Origin: Pseudomonadota bacterium
Lineage (GTDB): Bacteria > Pseudomonadota > Alphaproteobacteria > Kiloniellales > JACOMY01
Reading direction: 5' to 3'
Assembly: GCA_029781795.1 (NCBI GenBank)
Contig: JAKOWB010000372.1
Span: forward strand, 1 to 40,533
DNA length: 40,533 nucleotides
Shown here one piece after another: positions 7,683 through 16,801 of the stretch. The notes under the pieces are model-generated. The model saw only the letters and a list, made by a program, of their open reading frames with translations, had not been told where the DNA came from and did not search any database. Made by a program: the position numbers and the translations under genes. Within the stretch, counting starts at the first letter, position 1. Every line of letters begins with the position of its first letter.

Positions 7683-8366
7683 TCAGGCACTCCAGTATGA
7701 AAAGCCGCTGGGCAGGCTGTAGAGGCAGTCGGCGGCCGAGGCGGCAATGTCGCAGTACGCGCCGTTCGTGGTCAGAAGCCGATAGGTGCAGGGATAGACG
7801 ACGCTCCCAACGCTGAAGCCCGACAGGCAGGGGTTGGCGCCCGACGCGGGCACGCCGTTGCTGCCACCGGTGCCGCCCCAGGTGCCGTTGAGGCCGAACC
7901 AGGCCTTCGCGCCGGTCAGATCGACGGCCAGCATCACCACGTCGCTGGCAGCCAGATTGGCGGCGGTCACGACGTCCGGGCTCTGCGCCGTGTTGGAGCC
8001 GTTGGTGCGCGCATTGCTGCCGCTGTTCTGCAGCGACAGCTCGCCAGCGCTGTTGCCGATCTGGATGTTGCCGGTGAGCGCGAAGCTGGCGAGCGCCAGG
8101 CCGAAGCTGTAGTCGCCATTGCTGGCAACCCAGCGCAGCGATGCGCCGATCTGGAACTCCAGATACCACTTGCCGCTGCTCTTCCCGACGTTGCCCCGAA
8201 TGCCGAGCTGCGAGTTGGAGCCGTCGGTGGTCACACGCTTGCCGCCAAGCGAGACGGTGAGCGCCGAGCTGGTCTTGTCGGCGTCGTTCCAGGTCACCGG
8301 CACGGCCCCACTCGCACCTGAAGCGCGACGCCCCCCGAAGCCGCTGAGCTGGTTGACCCGCAACAT
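7683..8366 (-). CDS. SPRY-domain-like tail protein (putative receptor-binding protein)
   Basis: A 227-aa beta-rich protein. The segment from about 65 contains SGKWYLEFQI, YSFGLALASF, VVMLAVDLTGAKAWFGLNGT and GFSVGSVVYP, the order of strands seen in SPRY/B30.2-like domains found at the ends of phage tail proteins. The terminal LPSGFSYWSA is a common ending of phage SPRY proteins. It starts 3 bp after the tail fibre stop and is followed by a possible chaperone, so it is probably a distal tip or host-recognition component. The ligand is unknown. Confidence 0.65.
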   Translation of the reverse strand: MLRVNQLSGFGGRRASGASGAVPVTWNDADKTSSALTVSLGGKRVTTDGSNSQLGIRGNVGKSSGKWYLEFQIGASLRWVASNGDYSFGLALASFALTGNIQIGNSAGELSLQNSGSNARTNGSNTAQSPDVVTAANLAASDVVMLAVDLTGAKAWFGLNGTWGGTGGSNGVPASGANPCLSGFSVGSVVYPCTYRLLTTNGAYCDIAASAADCLYSLPSGFSYWSA

Positions 8367-8369
8367 GGC

Positions 8370-10130
8370 TCAGGCGTCCGTCGGCGCGTCGATGGTGTAG
8401 AACAACCGCACCCCGAGCAGCTTCGCGTCGACCGCCAGCGTATCGGAGCCGTTGTCCGCATCACGGTAGACCTGGAACACCGCGAGGTCGCCCGCCGCCG
8501 GAGTGCCGGCCAGGGTGAGGGCCGCGGTCTCGGCCGAGATCATCACGTCGCTGGTCGCCGTCACGCCGTCGGTCACGGTCTGCGCCGTGCCAAAGGCCGC
8601 GTCGAGCGCGTCGTCGTCGCTGATGCAGACGCCCTGGATGCCCCAGACCACGTTCCCGGTGTTGCCGGCCAGCCAGACGAACTGCGCCGTCACGGTGCTT
8701 TCGTTCCAGCCCTTCGGCATGGCGATCTGGAACTGCGCGAACTCGTCGGCCGCGGCGTCGAAGTCGAGCGTCGCCTGCATGACCTTGTTGGTGGAGCTCT
8801 CGGCCGTGCCCGTGGCCGCACCGTTCGAGGTGCGCGCGATCATGGCCGACGCCGGGACCCAGATCGTCTGCTTGCCCTTCACGTCGACGACCGACCCCGC
8901 CAGGATCGCCGCCACCTGTGCCGCCGTCAGGTCGCTCGGTCCGCCGGTGCCGACACCAGCAGCGCGGCCCTTCACCGTCGCTTCGGCCATGTCGGCCAGG
9001 CCAGCGTTCGCCACCTTGCCGAAGCCGAGCGCGGTCCCGCTGCGGCGCAGCACTTCGCCGTCGTTCGCAGCGGCGATGTCAGCCACGTCGCCCGAGCTGT
9101 TGGCCGAGCGGCCGATCACCGAGAGGGCGGCGCTGTCCCGCAGCTCGGCGTCCCCGACTGCGCCGACCGCGATCTGGGCGGTGTCGACGAAGTCGAGCAC
9201 GGCCAGCGCTCCGGGCGCCCCGGTGTGCTGCTTGATGAGCGTGCCGGTCGTGCCGTCGAACAGCGCGAAGCGGCCATCGACGACAGTGCCTGGCCCCAGG
9301 ACGTCGCCGGAACCCGCGCCGGCGGCCCCGGTGTCGCCCTTCTCCGCCAGCAGATCCCAGTAGCTGGCGTTCGGCGGCTCCTGGTTGGAGTGCGCGGCCG
9401 TGCAGATGTAGCTGCTGCCGTTGTTTTCGACCGCGTCGTCCACCTCATAGCTCGTGCCGCTGTCCCAGGCGCCCAGCCAGACCAGGCCAGGATCGCCCTG
9501 CGGGCCGGTCGGGCCGGTCGGGCCCTCGGGGCCGGTGGCACCGGTCGGGCCAGCAGGGCCGGTCGCGCCAGTCGCACCGGCCGGCCCCTGCGGCCCCTCG
9601 GCGCCTTGGGGGCCTTCGGGCCCCTGCGGCCCCTGCTCGCCCGCGGTGCTGTCGGCGAAGCTGAGGTTGCCGCTGTCGTCCAGCTTGAAGAACTTGCCGA
9701 CCTGCGCCGCCGGGTCGAACTCCAGGCTGGTCGCGGTCGCCGTCGGCTTGAGGCGGAGCGTGCGATCCAGCCGCCAGTCGACCTCCTGGTCGCGGGCCGC
9801 CGCCCTGTCCAGGTCGCGTTCGGTGACCTCGCTCGGCAGTGGATCGCCGGAGACGTAGTCGCTGGCCTGCGTCCGCTTCGTCTTGCGGCGGATGTGCCAC
9901 TGCACCGTCGAGGCCGGCGCCGACGTGGCCGAGACCGTGCCGGTGCTGCCGTTGCCGCCGCTCACCGTGTAGTGGGTGTTCAGCGTCTTCACCGCCTCCA
10001 CCCCGGTGGCGATGGTGCGCTCGATCACCTCCAGCTCGTCGGCGTCGAAGAACTGGAACGGCACGGCGAAGGCGGTCGTGGTGCCGTCGCCGGTGTAGGC
10101 AATGACCGGCGTCGTCGTCGCAAGGGTCAT
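8370..10130 (-). CDS. Tail fibre with T7-fibre-like N-terminus, collagen shaft and CBM-like module
   Basis: A 586-aa fibre protein. Residues 1-125 ([20 protein letters not shown] onward, with [15 protein letters not shown] and [20 protein letters not shown]) match the virion-attaching N-terminal domain of T7-type fibres. Residues 164-215 are about 17 collagen-like Gly-X-Y triplets. Residues 217-265 ([17 protein letters not shown]) look like a small carbohydrate-binding CBM5/12-type module. The rest is beta-rich with a C-terminal region ending [20 protein letters not shown] ribosome site sits directly behind a terminator hairpin. It should trimerise on the short tail. Confidence 0.88.
   Translation of the reverse strand: MTLATTTPVIAYTGDGTTTAFAVPFQFFDADELEVIERTIATGVEAVKTLNTHYTVSGGNGSTGTVSATSAPASTVQWHIRRKTKRTQASDYVSGDPLPSEVTERDLDRAAARDQEVDWRLDRTLRLKPTATATSLEFDPAAQVGKFFKLDDSGNLSFADSTAGEQGPQGPEGPQGAEGPQGPAGATGATGPAGPTGATGPEGPTGPTGPQGDPGLVWLGAWDSGTSYEVDDAVENNGSSYICTAAHSNQEPPNASYWDLLAEKGDTGAAGAGSGDVLGPGTVVDGRFALFDGTTGTLIKQHTGAPGALAVLDFVDTAQIAVGAVGDAELRDSAALSVIGRSANSSGDVADIAAANDGEVLRRSGTALGFGKVANAGLADMAEATVKGRAAGVGTGGPSDLTAAQVAAILAGSVVDVKGKQTIWVPASAMIARTSNGAATGTAESSTNKVMQATLDFDAAADEFAQFQIAMPKGWNESTVTAQFVWLAGNTGNVVWGIQGVCISDDDALDAAFGTAQTVTDGVTATSDVMISAETAALTLAGTPAAGDLAVFQVYRDADNGSDTLAVDAKLLGVRLFYTIDAPTDA
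9486..9641. repeat. GC-rich repeat encoding the collagen-like shaft
   Basis: Tandem 9-bp-based repeats read as [12 protein letters not shown] and GPT triplets on the minus strand (17 Gly-X-Y units). It is a coding repeat and could expand or contract by slippage, changing shaft length. Confidence 0.85.
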
Positions 10131-10141
10131 GGGTCAGCTCC

Positions 10142-10169
10142 AAAAGAAAACCCCCGCCGGAGCGGGGGT
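10142..10169 (-). terminator. Rho-independent terminator before the tail fibre gene
   Basis: On the minus strand a 7-bp GC stem (CCCCCGC / GCGGGGG, 10151-10168) with a TCCG loop is followed by TTTTCTTTT. It lies between the 61-aa membrane protein and the tail fibre start, i.e. in the middle of the late operon, so it may be partial or read through by antiterminated polymerase. Confidence 0.75.
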
Positions 10170-10195
10170 CGGTCAGGTCGGGGCGGCGCTGGGCG

Positions 10196-10381
10196 TCAGG
10201 GCCCGGCGAACACCTTGAGGATGCGGTCGCCGAGCCACCAGCCGGCGGGAACGATGGCCGTCAGCACCGCGGCGCCAGCGAGCCAGTGGACCTCGCGGCC
10301 CAGGTAGAAGACCAGCCAGAGGCCGCCGTAGGCCGTGACGACCTCGCCGGCGATCAGCAGCGCCAGGATCAGCAGCACCAT
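10196..10381 (-). CDS. Small two-helix membrane protein
   Basis: A 61-aa hydrophobic protein starting MVLLILALLIAGEVVTAYGG, with a second helix LAGAAVLTAIVPAGWWLG. Its ATG overlaps the stop of the large internal virion gene by one base (TGATG). It is the last gene before the mid-operon terminator. The function is unknown; it could be an accessory lysis or envelope protein, but the true lysis cassette lies further downstream. Confidence 0.6.
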   Translation of the reverse strand: MVLLILALLIAGEVVTAYGGLWLVFYLGREVHWLAGAAVLTAIVPAGWWLGDRILKVFAGP

Positions 10382-12957
10382 CAGAAGGCCGTCCTGGGCA
10401 GCCAGTAGCTCTGCCCGTAGTCCTGCCGCGCCCGGCGCTCCTGGCGGCGCAGGTAGCCGGGCGACAGGGCTTCCTTGATCGAGTTGATGAAGAGGAAGTC
10501 GAGGCCCGCCTTGACCTGGAAGAGGTTGGCGAAGGGCACCGTGCCCTCGACCAGGCGGAAGGCATCTTTCGCCCAGGCGTTGTCCAGGTCGCCGTTCTTC
10601 ACCACGTCCCTGAGCCGCAGCATCAGGTCGCCGAAGGTGATGATGTCGCCGATGGCCGGCCCCGACAGGTTCTCCACCCAGGTCCCGCCGAAGCGGTTCT
10701 TCTCGGCGAAGAGGAAGTCGCCATAGATGCCGAGGCCGCCCGACTGCAGGAAGGCCGCGGCCACGGTCTTCCAGTTCAGGCCCTCGTCGCCCCACAGCTC
10801 CTTCGGCGTCTTGCCCTTCGCCAGATCCTTGCCCCACGAGGCCAGCAGGCCGGCAACCCATAGGGTGGCCAGCAGCTCGCCCATGTGCAGGCTGTTCCGC
10901 AGGATGGCCTCTGCCTTCGTCGCATAGGCCGGGCCGGAGTGCAGCCGGCGGCCCAACACCCGCTGACCGAAGGCGATGGGGAAGGCCTTGAACTGCATGA
11001 CCATGCGGGCGAGTTCGCCAGCGCCCAAGTGCTCTTTACCGCGAGGTAGGCCACCCCATGTGGTCACAGCCTGCGTGCGCGCGTCGCTCTCGATGATGCC
11101 GGAGGTCACCTCGTCAGCGTAGAAGCGATGCAGATCGAGCTCAAGGTCGGCGCGGGCCTGTTCGATCGCGTGCGCCATGCGCTCGGGCTTCGTGCCGGCC
11201 GGAACCAGCCCCGCGAAGGCCTCGTCCGGCAGGTCGCGGATGCCGTCGGGCGTGACGTAGCGCACGCCGTTGCTGCCCTCCCAGGCGGCCTTGCGGATCA
11301 CGTCCCAGCGCGCCGCGTCGATGCCCTGCAGCTCCAGGACGTTGCGGTAGCGAATGTCGAGCTGGTCGAAGCCCTTGCCGGCCAGGCGCCCCATGTCGGC
11401 CGCCATCAGCCTGGCGCCGACCGAGCGGCCTGTGTCGGTGAACCAGGTGAGGCCCGAGAGGCGGAAGAAGAAGCTCATGGCCCGGCTGGCCTTGCCCGCC
11501 GCCGTGTCCATCGCGGCATAGGGCGTCACGAGGTTGTCCACGATGCCGTCGAAGCCCTCGCCCAGCATGAAGGCGACGCGCCGGCTCTCGCCGGCCCCGC
11601 GCCCTCGGAAGTAGTTGCCGAACACGCGGCCGTAGGACTGCACGACGCCACGCCCCTGGAAGCGCAGGTTGCTTGCCAGCGTCACGGGGTCGGTGATGCT
11701 GGAGATCACCACGCCGCCCAGCTTCGACATGCTTTCCCAGGAGCGGATAAGCTGCCCGGCCTTCGCGATCCGCGGGCCATAGATGCCGAAGGCGGCGCCG
11801 GTCAGCACCTTGTAGTCGCCCCAGCGCGTGATGTTGGCGAGGTCGTCGATCTGCTTCTGCGCGCCCTTCACGTCGCGCAGCTTGCGCGCCTCGGCGGCGG
11901 CCATGGCCTGAAGCATCACCTCGGGGTTCGGCCCCAGCACCTTCATCTGCCCGGCCGTGCGGGCGCTGTGCCTGAGGTGGCTGATGATGCTCGCCAGCGG
12001 GTCGGCGTAGCCGAACTCGCGGTTATAGGCCAGCCAGTCGTCCGCCGACTTGAAGTGCAGCACGCGCTCCTGGCCGAGCGCCGTCGCAAGGTTGCGCGGC
12101 CCCAGGCGCTCGCCACGCTCTCGCGCGCCGGCCTCACGGCGCTGGCCCGTCGTCGCGGTCTGATAGATGTCGTCCAGCACCGCCTGGGCGCCCTTGGCGT
12201 CCAGCTCGGGAAAGGTCTTCTCCAGATCCAGCCGCGCCATGATGGCGTCGACCCAGGCGCCCTTGCTGGTCTTCAGCAGCCGATAGGCGTCATGCGCCTG
12301 CGGGATGTAGCCGTAGCCCTCCAGCTTGCCGATGTTGCCGCCCAGCCGGTTCAGGTCCCGGCGCGACAGCTCCAGCGTGTCGGCCAGCACCTTGCCGAGC
12401 CAGGCCGCCGCCGGGTCGCCGGAGACGTTCTGCTTGCCCTCGCCGAGAGCCCAGATCTCCCGCGCCACCCGCTCGCCGAAAGCCACGGTCTCGGCGCGGC
12501 TGAGGCCCAGCCACCGGCCGGACAGCAGGCGCTCGACCTCCGGCCGCTCAGCCGCGATCTTGCCCAGCACGGCACCGAGGTAGCGCGCCTCGAACGCCGA
12601 CTGCGTCGCCGCCACGCTGGCACGCACGCCCTCGACCCGGCGGTTGCCGCCTCGCATGACGACACGCAGCGCTTCACCGGGGCTGTAGCCGCCGGCCTTG
12701 AGGCGGGTCAGGGCGGTATCCAGCCGGTCGCGCACCCTGACGTTGATGGCGGCATGCTTGCGGGCGAGGGCCGCCTTGATCTTCTCGCGCTCGGCATCCT
12801 GGGCGATCAGCTCGGCCAGGCGCTCCTCGGCGCGCACCGGGTCGGCGGCGGCCTTGCGGCGGAAGATCTCCACCCTGTCGAGGATGTCCCGCGCTTCCTC
12901 GCGCGAGAGTTTGCCGCCACCAGCTTCGACGATGGTCGCGATGCAGTCGTTGCTCAT
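10381..12957 (-). CDS. Large internal virion (ejection) protein
   Basis: An 858-aa protein, largely helical. The N-terminal part starts MSNDCIATIVEAGGGKLSRE and is charged coiled-coil. The C-terminal half contains ISSITDPVTLASNLRF, YLRRQERRARQDYG and an intermittent hydrophobic pattern (GELLATLWVAGLLASWGK), as in the last large internal protein of T7-like podoviruses and large polyvalent phage proteins. Such proteins leave the virion with DNA and form the trans-envelope channel. I chose the ATG at 12957 because it forms an ATGA overlap with the upstream gene; a much longer in-frame ORF upstream is low-quality sequence antisense in character. No lytic transglycosylase motif was recognised. Confidence 0.75.
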   Translation of the reverse strand: MSNDCIATIVEAGGGKLSREEARDILDRVEIFRRKAAADPVRAEERLAELIAQDAEREKIKAALARKHAAINVRVRDRLDTALTRLKAGGYSPGEALRVVMRGGNRRVEGVRASVAATQSAFEARYLGAVLGKIAAERPEVERLLSGRWLGLSRAETVAFGERVAREIWALGEGKQNVSGDPAAAWLGKVLADTLELSRRDLNRLGGNIGKLEGYGYIPQAHDAYRLLKTSKGAWVDAIMARLDLEKTFPELDAKGAQAVLDDIYQTATTGQRREAGARERGERLGPRNLATALGQERVLHFKSADDWLAYNREFGYADPLASIISHLRHSARTAGQMKVLGPNPEVMLQAMAAAEARKLRDVKGAQKQIDDLANITRWGDYKVLTGAAFGIYGPRIAKAGQLIRSWESMSKLGGVVISSITDPVTLASNLRFQGRGVVQSYGRVFGNYFRGRGAGESRRVAFMLGEGFDGIVDNLVTPYAAMDTAAGKASRAMSFFFRLSGLTWFTDTGRSVGARLMAADMGRLAGKGFDQLDIRYRNVLELQGIDAARWDVIRKAAWEGSNGVRYVTPDGIRDLPDEAFAGLVPAGTKPERMAHAIEQARADLELDLHRFYADEVTSGIIESDARTQAVTTWGGLPRGKEHLGAGELARMVMQFKAFPIAFGQRVLGRRLHSGPAYATKAEAILRNSLHMGELLATLWVAGLLASWGKDLAKGKTPKELWGDEGLNWKTVAAAFLQSGGLGIYGDFLFAEKNRFGGTWVENLSGPAIGDIITFGDLMLRLRDVVKNGDLDNAWAKDAFRLVEGTVPFANLFQVKAGLDFLFINSIKEALSPGYLRRQERRARQDYGQSYWLPRTAF

Positions 12958-14741
12958 GCTCCGCCCCTCGCCAGGCAGACCGACGCCTGCTGATAGGCCT
13001 TCTCGATGCTTTCCGCCTTCTGCACCTGCGCTTCGGCGTCCTCGAAAGCCCGCTTGTCCTCCGCGTCGACGGCGCCGGCCTGCTCGAGCTCGCGGTAGGC
13101 CTGCACGTCGGGATCGGCCTCGGCGTCCTTCAGCGGGTCCGGGGCCGGCTCGGCCGTCTCGCGGGCCAGCGTCTCGACTTCCGGGGCCTGGCGCCCTATA
13201 GTCTCGCTTGCCGGCGCAGCGCCCGGCCCCTCGGCAGGCGACCTGAAAGCCCCCGAGGCGGTATCTCCGGGGAGCCTTGCAAGTTCCCCTGAGGACCTGG
13301 GCGCAGCGCCGGCTTCTCGTTTCCGAGACAGCACCGGCCGGTCGCCGCGGTCCCAGACGTGGATCGACACGACGCGCTCGGCGCCGTCCCACTTGGCAGC
13401 GGCGTAGACCAGGGTTCGGCCGTCGCGCTCGACCCGCCATTCCCTGAGATTGCCGCGCCGCGCCGGCAGCGGCTCATATCCGCGCACCACCTCGGGCAGT
13501 GCCAGCACGTCGTCGCGGGTCACACGAAACGCCGGGTCCTTGTCCGATCGCTCGCCATGCTTCCAGAGCACCTTGACCAGCCCGTAGCCCCGCTCGGTCC
13601 CGAAGGCGCGTGCCAGCGCCCGGCCGGTGACGGCGATCTCGCCATTTCGTTCGAGCGCCGCGCCGCGCGTCAGCAGAACCTGCTCGATCTCGCTTCGGTC
13701 GATGGCTGCCAGCACCTCATCGGGATTGCCGTGCGGCCCCTCCCTCAAGGTCCTGTCATAGCCTGCTGCGATCTGCTGCCTCTCCCGCTGCGTCGCCAGC
13801 GCCTCGACGGTGTCGTTCAGCCGCGCTATGGCCTCCGGCGCCGCCTTGGCCGTCGCCGGGTCATAGCCCGTCCCCAGCGTCTCCGCGCGGGCCGACAGGT
13901 CGGTGGCCTCCTGGATCGCCTGGCGCGCCTCGCCGAGGGCGACCGAGCGCCGCTCGCGCCGCAGGTCTTCCAGCATCCGGGCGACACGCCCGCCGCCGGC
14001 GAAGAGGCCGCCCGTCGCCGCGCCCAGCGCCACGTCCAGCACGGCGTCGGCGAAGGTCATGTCCTCGCCCCAGAAGTCGAGGTTCTTGACTAGGAAGGGC
14101 TCGGCCGTCGCCGTCACAGCGCCGACCTCTAGCGCGCCGCGGCCCATCGTCCGCAGCAGGGTCGCGCCCTTGGCCGCGAAGCCGCCGAAGCCGACGAAGT
14201 TGATCGGGTCGGGGATGCCGCCGACGAGCTGCGCGCCGAAGCCGGTCACGGCGCCCAGGACGCCGTTCTGCCGCTGCTGGATGCGCCAGTCGCGGTAGCG
14301 GTTGAGGTCGAAGGTCTCGGCCTTCGCCCTGGCCCGTGCCTCGGTCATGTAGGGCTCGAAGGGCATGTCCCGATACCAGGGCCCGGCCTTCCAGCGATCC
14401 TCGGTCAGGTACTCGATGCCCTTCGCGGCAAGGCGGCCCTCGATCAGCTCCTGCTCGCTCTGCCGGAAGGGCGGCGGGACGGAGACGGTCGGCGTTGTGC
14501 GGAAGGCGCGCACCTTGGCGACTTCGGCCGGGTCGCTGAACAGCTCGTCGGTCGCCGGTGCCGGCAGGCCGTAACGCTTGTAGAAGCCGCCCAGCACCGC
14601 GCCATTGAGCGCGCCCCACCAGCCCTGGTCCAGCTTCGCGCCCAGGTAGTCGCCATAGGGCGTGTCGTAGCCGTCGATGAGGCTGCCGAGGTCGGCCGCG
14701 CCCGCCGCCCGGCCGCCGCCGAAGGTGGGGAGGAGCGTCAC
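12954..14741 (-). CDS. Internal virion protein with embedded PBECR-like nuclease domain
   Basis: A 595-aa protein. The N-terminal third (GYDTPYGDYLGAKLDQGWWG and DPINFVGFGGFAAKGATLL) matches the membrane-active internal proteins of podovirus particles, with hydrophobic glycine-rich segments at 160-250. From about 383 to 470 there is a compact module: GYGLVKVLWKHG, VTRDDVLALPEVV, REWRVERDGRTLVYA and RVVSIHVWDR. This resembles the phage-Barnase-EndoU-ColicinE5/D-RelE-like (PBECR) nuclease domains found in polyvalent ejected phage proteins; H395 is a possible active-site residue. The C-terminus is acidic and disordered. It overlaps both neighbours by 4 nt. Confidence 0.72.
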   Translation of the reverse strand: MTLLPTFGGGRAAGAADLGSLIDGYDTPYGDYLGAKLDQGWWGALNGAVLGGFYKRYGLPAPATDELFSDPAEVAKVRAFRTTPTVSVPPPFRQSEQELIEGRLAAKGIEYLTEDRWKAGPWYRDMPFEPYMTEARARAKAETFDLNRYRDWRIQQRQNGVLGAVTGFGAQLVGGIPDPINFVGFGGFAAKGATLLRTMGRGALEVGAVTATAEPFLVKNLDFWGEDMTFADAVLDVALGAATGGLFAGGGRVARMLEDLRRERRSVALGEARQAIQEATDLSARAETLGTGYDPATAKAAPEAIARLNDTVEALATQRERQQIAAGYDRTLREGPHGNPDEVLAAIDRSEIEQVLLTRGAALERNGEIAVTGRALARAFGTERGYGLVKVLWKHGERSDKDPAFRVTRDDVLALPEVVRGYEPLPARRGNLREWRVERDGRTLVYAAAKWDGAERVVSIHVWDRGDRPVLSRKREAGAAPRSSGELARLPGDTASGAFRSPAEGPGAAPASETIGRQAPEVETLARETAEPAPDPLKDAEADPDVQAYRELEQAGAVDAEDKRAFEDAEAQVQKAESIEKAYQQASVCLARGGA

Positions 14742-16801
14742 GGCGTGAAGACCTCGCCCATGGTGCCGAACGCGTCAGGCGAAGCGCCCTTGGCCGCCGC
14801 CATGACGTCGTCCAGCATGAAGACCCGCACCTTGCCCTTGTCGTCGGCGAGGTAGACCTGCCCCGGCAGCACCAGGGCGTAGCCCTCGCCATAGTCGACC
14901 CAGCGGGCGTCCTCGCGCGCCTGATCGGCCACGTCGGCGCCGATCTTCTGCGCCACGGTGTTGCCGGCCGGCCCCAGCAGCCCCACGAAGGCGTCGGCGG
15001 TCAGCGCGCGCTCGCGCAGGGTGGCCAGGCCAGCCAGCACGCCGTCGGGATCGACCGAGAGGGGTGCGTGCACGGCGGCCAGACGGTCGTCCGTCACCGG
15101 CTGCAGCCCGGCCCGCACGTCGGTCACGGCCTGGCCGTAGTTGCCGTTGGTCAGCGCCAGCTTCGTCACCAGCTCGGCCTCGCCCTGCGCCCGAGCCAAG
15201 CGGCTGCCGTCGCCGGTCCATCCCGCCTGCAGCGCTAGGTTCTCCTGGTCAGCGTCATAGGCGCTCGCCGCCTTCTCGCGCATGTCCTTGCCATCCGTGC
15301 CGGTCGGCACCTTCGGCTGCTCGCCGGTCGAGATGCCCAGCAGCCGGGTCGCTGCCGCGGTGTCGCCGTTCTTCAGGTTCTCGGCCACGTAGGGCAGCAC
15401 GGCAGGCGCACCAGCGCTGCTCACTTGCGTCAGCACCCGGCGCACCGTCGCGTCGTCGCCCAGCTCCAGCAGCGAGCCGACGGCCTCGAGCTGCTTCTGT
15501 GCACTGCCGGCATCGTTGATCATCGCCGCGATACCGGCCGCCGCCTGCTTGGCCAAGGGCTGCTGCTTGTCCAGCGGCACGCCGATCTGGTCCTGAATGT
15601 CGAGCGTGAGCTGCACCGCCTTCTTCAGGTCGGCCGCGTCGCCGCTGGCGGCATAGGCGTCGAAGGCGCCCTTCACCGTCGGAAAGTTCTGCTGCACGTA
15701 GCCGGCCGGATCGTCGGCCAGGGCCTTCTCGCGCGCCTTGGCGGCGTCGATGTAGGCGGCCATCGTGCCAGCCTTGGCCTTGTAGTCCTCGGGCCCGGCG
15801 TCCAGTTCGGCCTTGGTTTGCTCCAGCAGCGTCTTGACCTCGGCGTCGGTCATGGTGGCGATCTGCTTCGACACCTGGCCGGTCATGGCCGCGCGCTCGT
15901 ACACGTCGGCGAACTGCCCGCCCTTCTCGGCGCCGAACATCTTGACCAGCTTGTCGCGGCTGAACTGGCTGTCGGCCACCACGCCGCCGTTGGCGACGAA
16001 GGCAAGCTCGTCCTGGAAGCCGGCCATGTAGTCGGCCTGGGCCTCGCGCTGCGCCGCCCGCGCCTCCGCCTCGCGACGCTTGATCTCCCGGTCGGCCGCG
16101 TCCTGCAGCTGCAGCTTCTTCTCCGGCGTCAGGTACTGGTCGAACTGCCCGCCGGCCAGCGCCTTCCTGGCGCCGTAGGGATCCTGATCGATCAGCGTTG
16201 ACGCGGTCAGAACGCCATAGCGCTCCTTGGTGTTCTGGCGCAGCTCCTCGGCCTGCGATGCGGTAAGGAAGCCCGCGCCCTCGGCGCCGTCGATCCGGCC
16301 GGCGATGCCATGCAGCGCGTCCACCGCCGCCTGGCCGCCCTTCCCGACCAGCTTGAAGCTATCGTCGATGAAGCGGCTGAGGTCCGCCCGGCTGACGTCG
16401 ACCTGCGTCGCCCAGGCAAGATCGCGCACCTGGCCGGTGCCCTGCCCGAACATCTGGTCGATCCGGCCGGCGACGCGCTGCCGGCCGCGGACGCTGAGGC
16501 CCTGCAGGTTCCGGGCCTTCCACTGGTCGGCGAAGGTCTTGAACTCGGTCGCGAAGGCGCCGTAGTCCTGCCGGCCCCGCAGCTTGTCCTTGAAGTCCTC
16601 GATGGCGGTCTGCGCCGCCAGCGCCGTGTTGCTGGCCTCGCGATCGGCCTCCTCTTCGGCCAGCCGGTCGGTGATCTGCGCCGCCACGCCCAGGCCCTCA
16701 CCGATGCCGGCAGCGAGCGTGTCGCTAGGCCGCACGCGCTCGAACTGCGGGACGGCGAGGCCGACCTCGCCGAAGTGCGGTGTGATGGCGATCTTGCCCA
16801 T
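14738..16801 (-). CDS. Internal virion protein, helical core protein
   Basis: A 687-aa mostly alpha-helical protein beginning MGKIAITPHFGEVGLAVPQF. It has long runs of alanine, glutamine, lysine and glutamate (LTPEKKLQLQDAADREIKRR) and no membrane segment. Size, composition and position between the gp14-like small protein and the larger ejection proteins fit the T7 gp15/gp16-type internal core. Its ATG directly abuts the stop of the preceding gene (TAGATG), and its end overlaps the next gene by 4 nt. No enzymatic motif was found. Confidence 0.72.
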   Translation of the reverse strand: MGKIAITPHFGEVGLAVPQFERVRPSDTLAAGIGEGLGVAAQITDRLAEEEADREASNTALAAQTAIEDFKDKLRGRQDYGAFATEFKTFADQWKARNLQGLSVRGRQRVAGRIDQMFGQGTGQVRDLAWATQVDVSRADLSRFIDDSFKLVGKGGQAAVDALHGIAGRIDGAEGAGFLTASQAEELRQNTKERYGVLTASTLIDQDPYGARKALAGGQFDQYLTPEKKLQLQDAADREIKRREAEARAAQREAQADYMAGFQDELAFVANGGVVADSQFSRDKLVKMFGAEKGGQFADVYERAAMTGQVSKQIATMTDAEVKTLLEQTKAELDAGPEDYKAKAGTMAAYIDAAKAREKALADDPAGYVQQNFPTVKGAFDAYAASGDAADLKKAVQLTLDIQDQIGVPLDKQQPLAKQAAAGIAAMINDAGSAQKQLEAVGSLLELGDDATVRRVLTQVSSAGAPAVLPYVAENLKNGDTAAATRLLGISTGEQPKVPTGTDGKDMREKAASAYDADQENLALQAGWTGDGSRLARAQGEAELVTKLALTNGNYGQAVTDVRAGLQPVTDDRLAAVHAPLSVDPDGVLAGLATLRERALTADAFVGLLGPAGNTVAQKIGADVADQAREDARWVDYGEGYALVLPGQVYLADDKGKVRVFMLDDVMAAAKGASPDAFGTMGEVFTP

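Noticed and set aside
9486..9641. CRISPR-like or iteron repeat
   Set aside because: Explained by collagen Gly-X-Y codons; no spacers and no constant repeat unit.
8370..10130. Diversity-generating retroelement acting on the tail fibre, as in BPP-1
   Set aside because: No reverse transcriptase gene and no template/variable repeat pair were seen in the window.
10381..13440. 1019-aa version of the large internal virion protein
   Set aside because: The first about 160 residues are arginine/glycine-rich shadow of the upstream gene; the ATG at 12957 forms an ATGA overlap.
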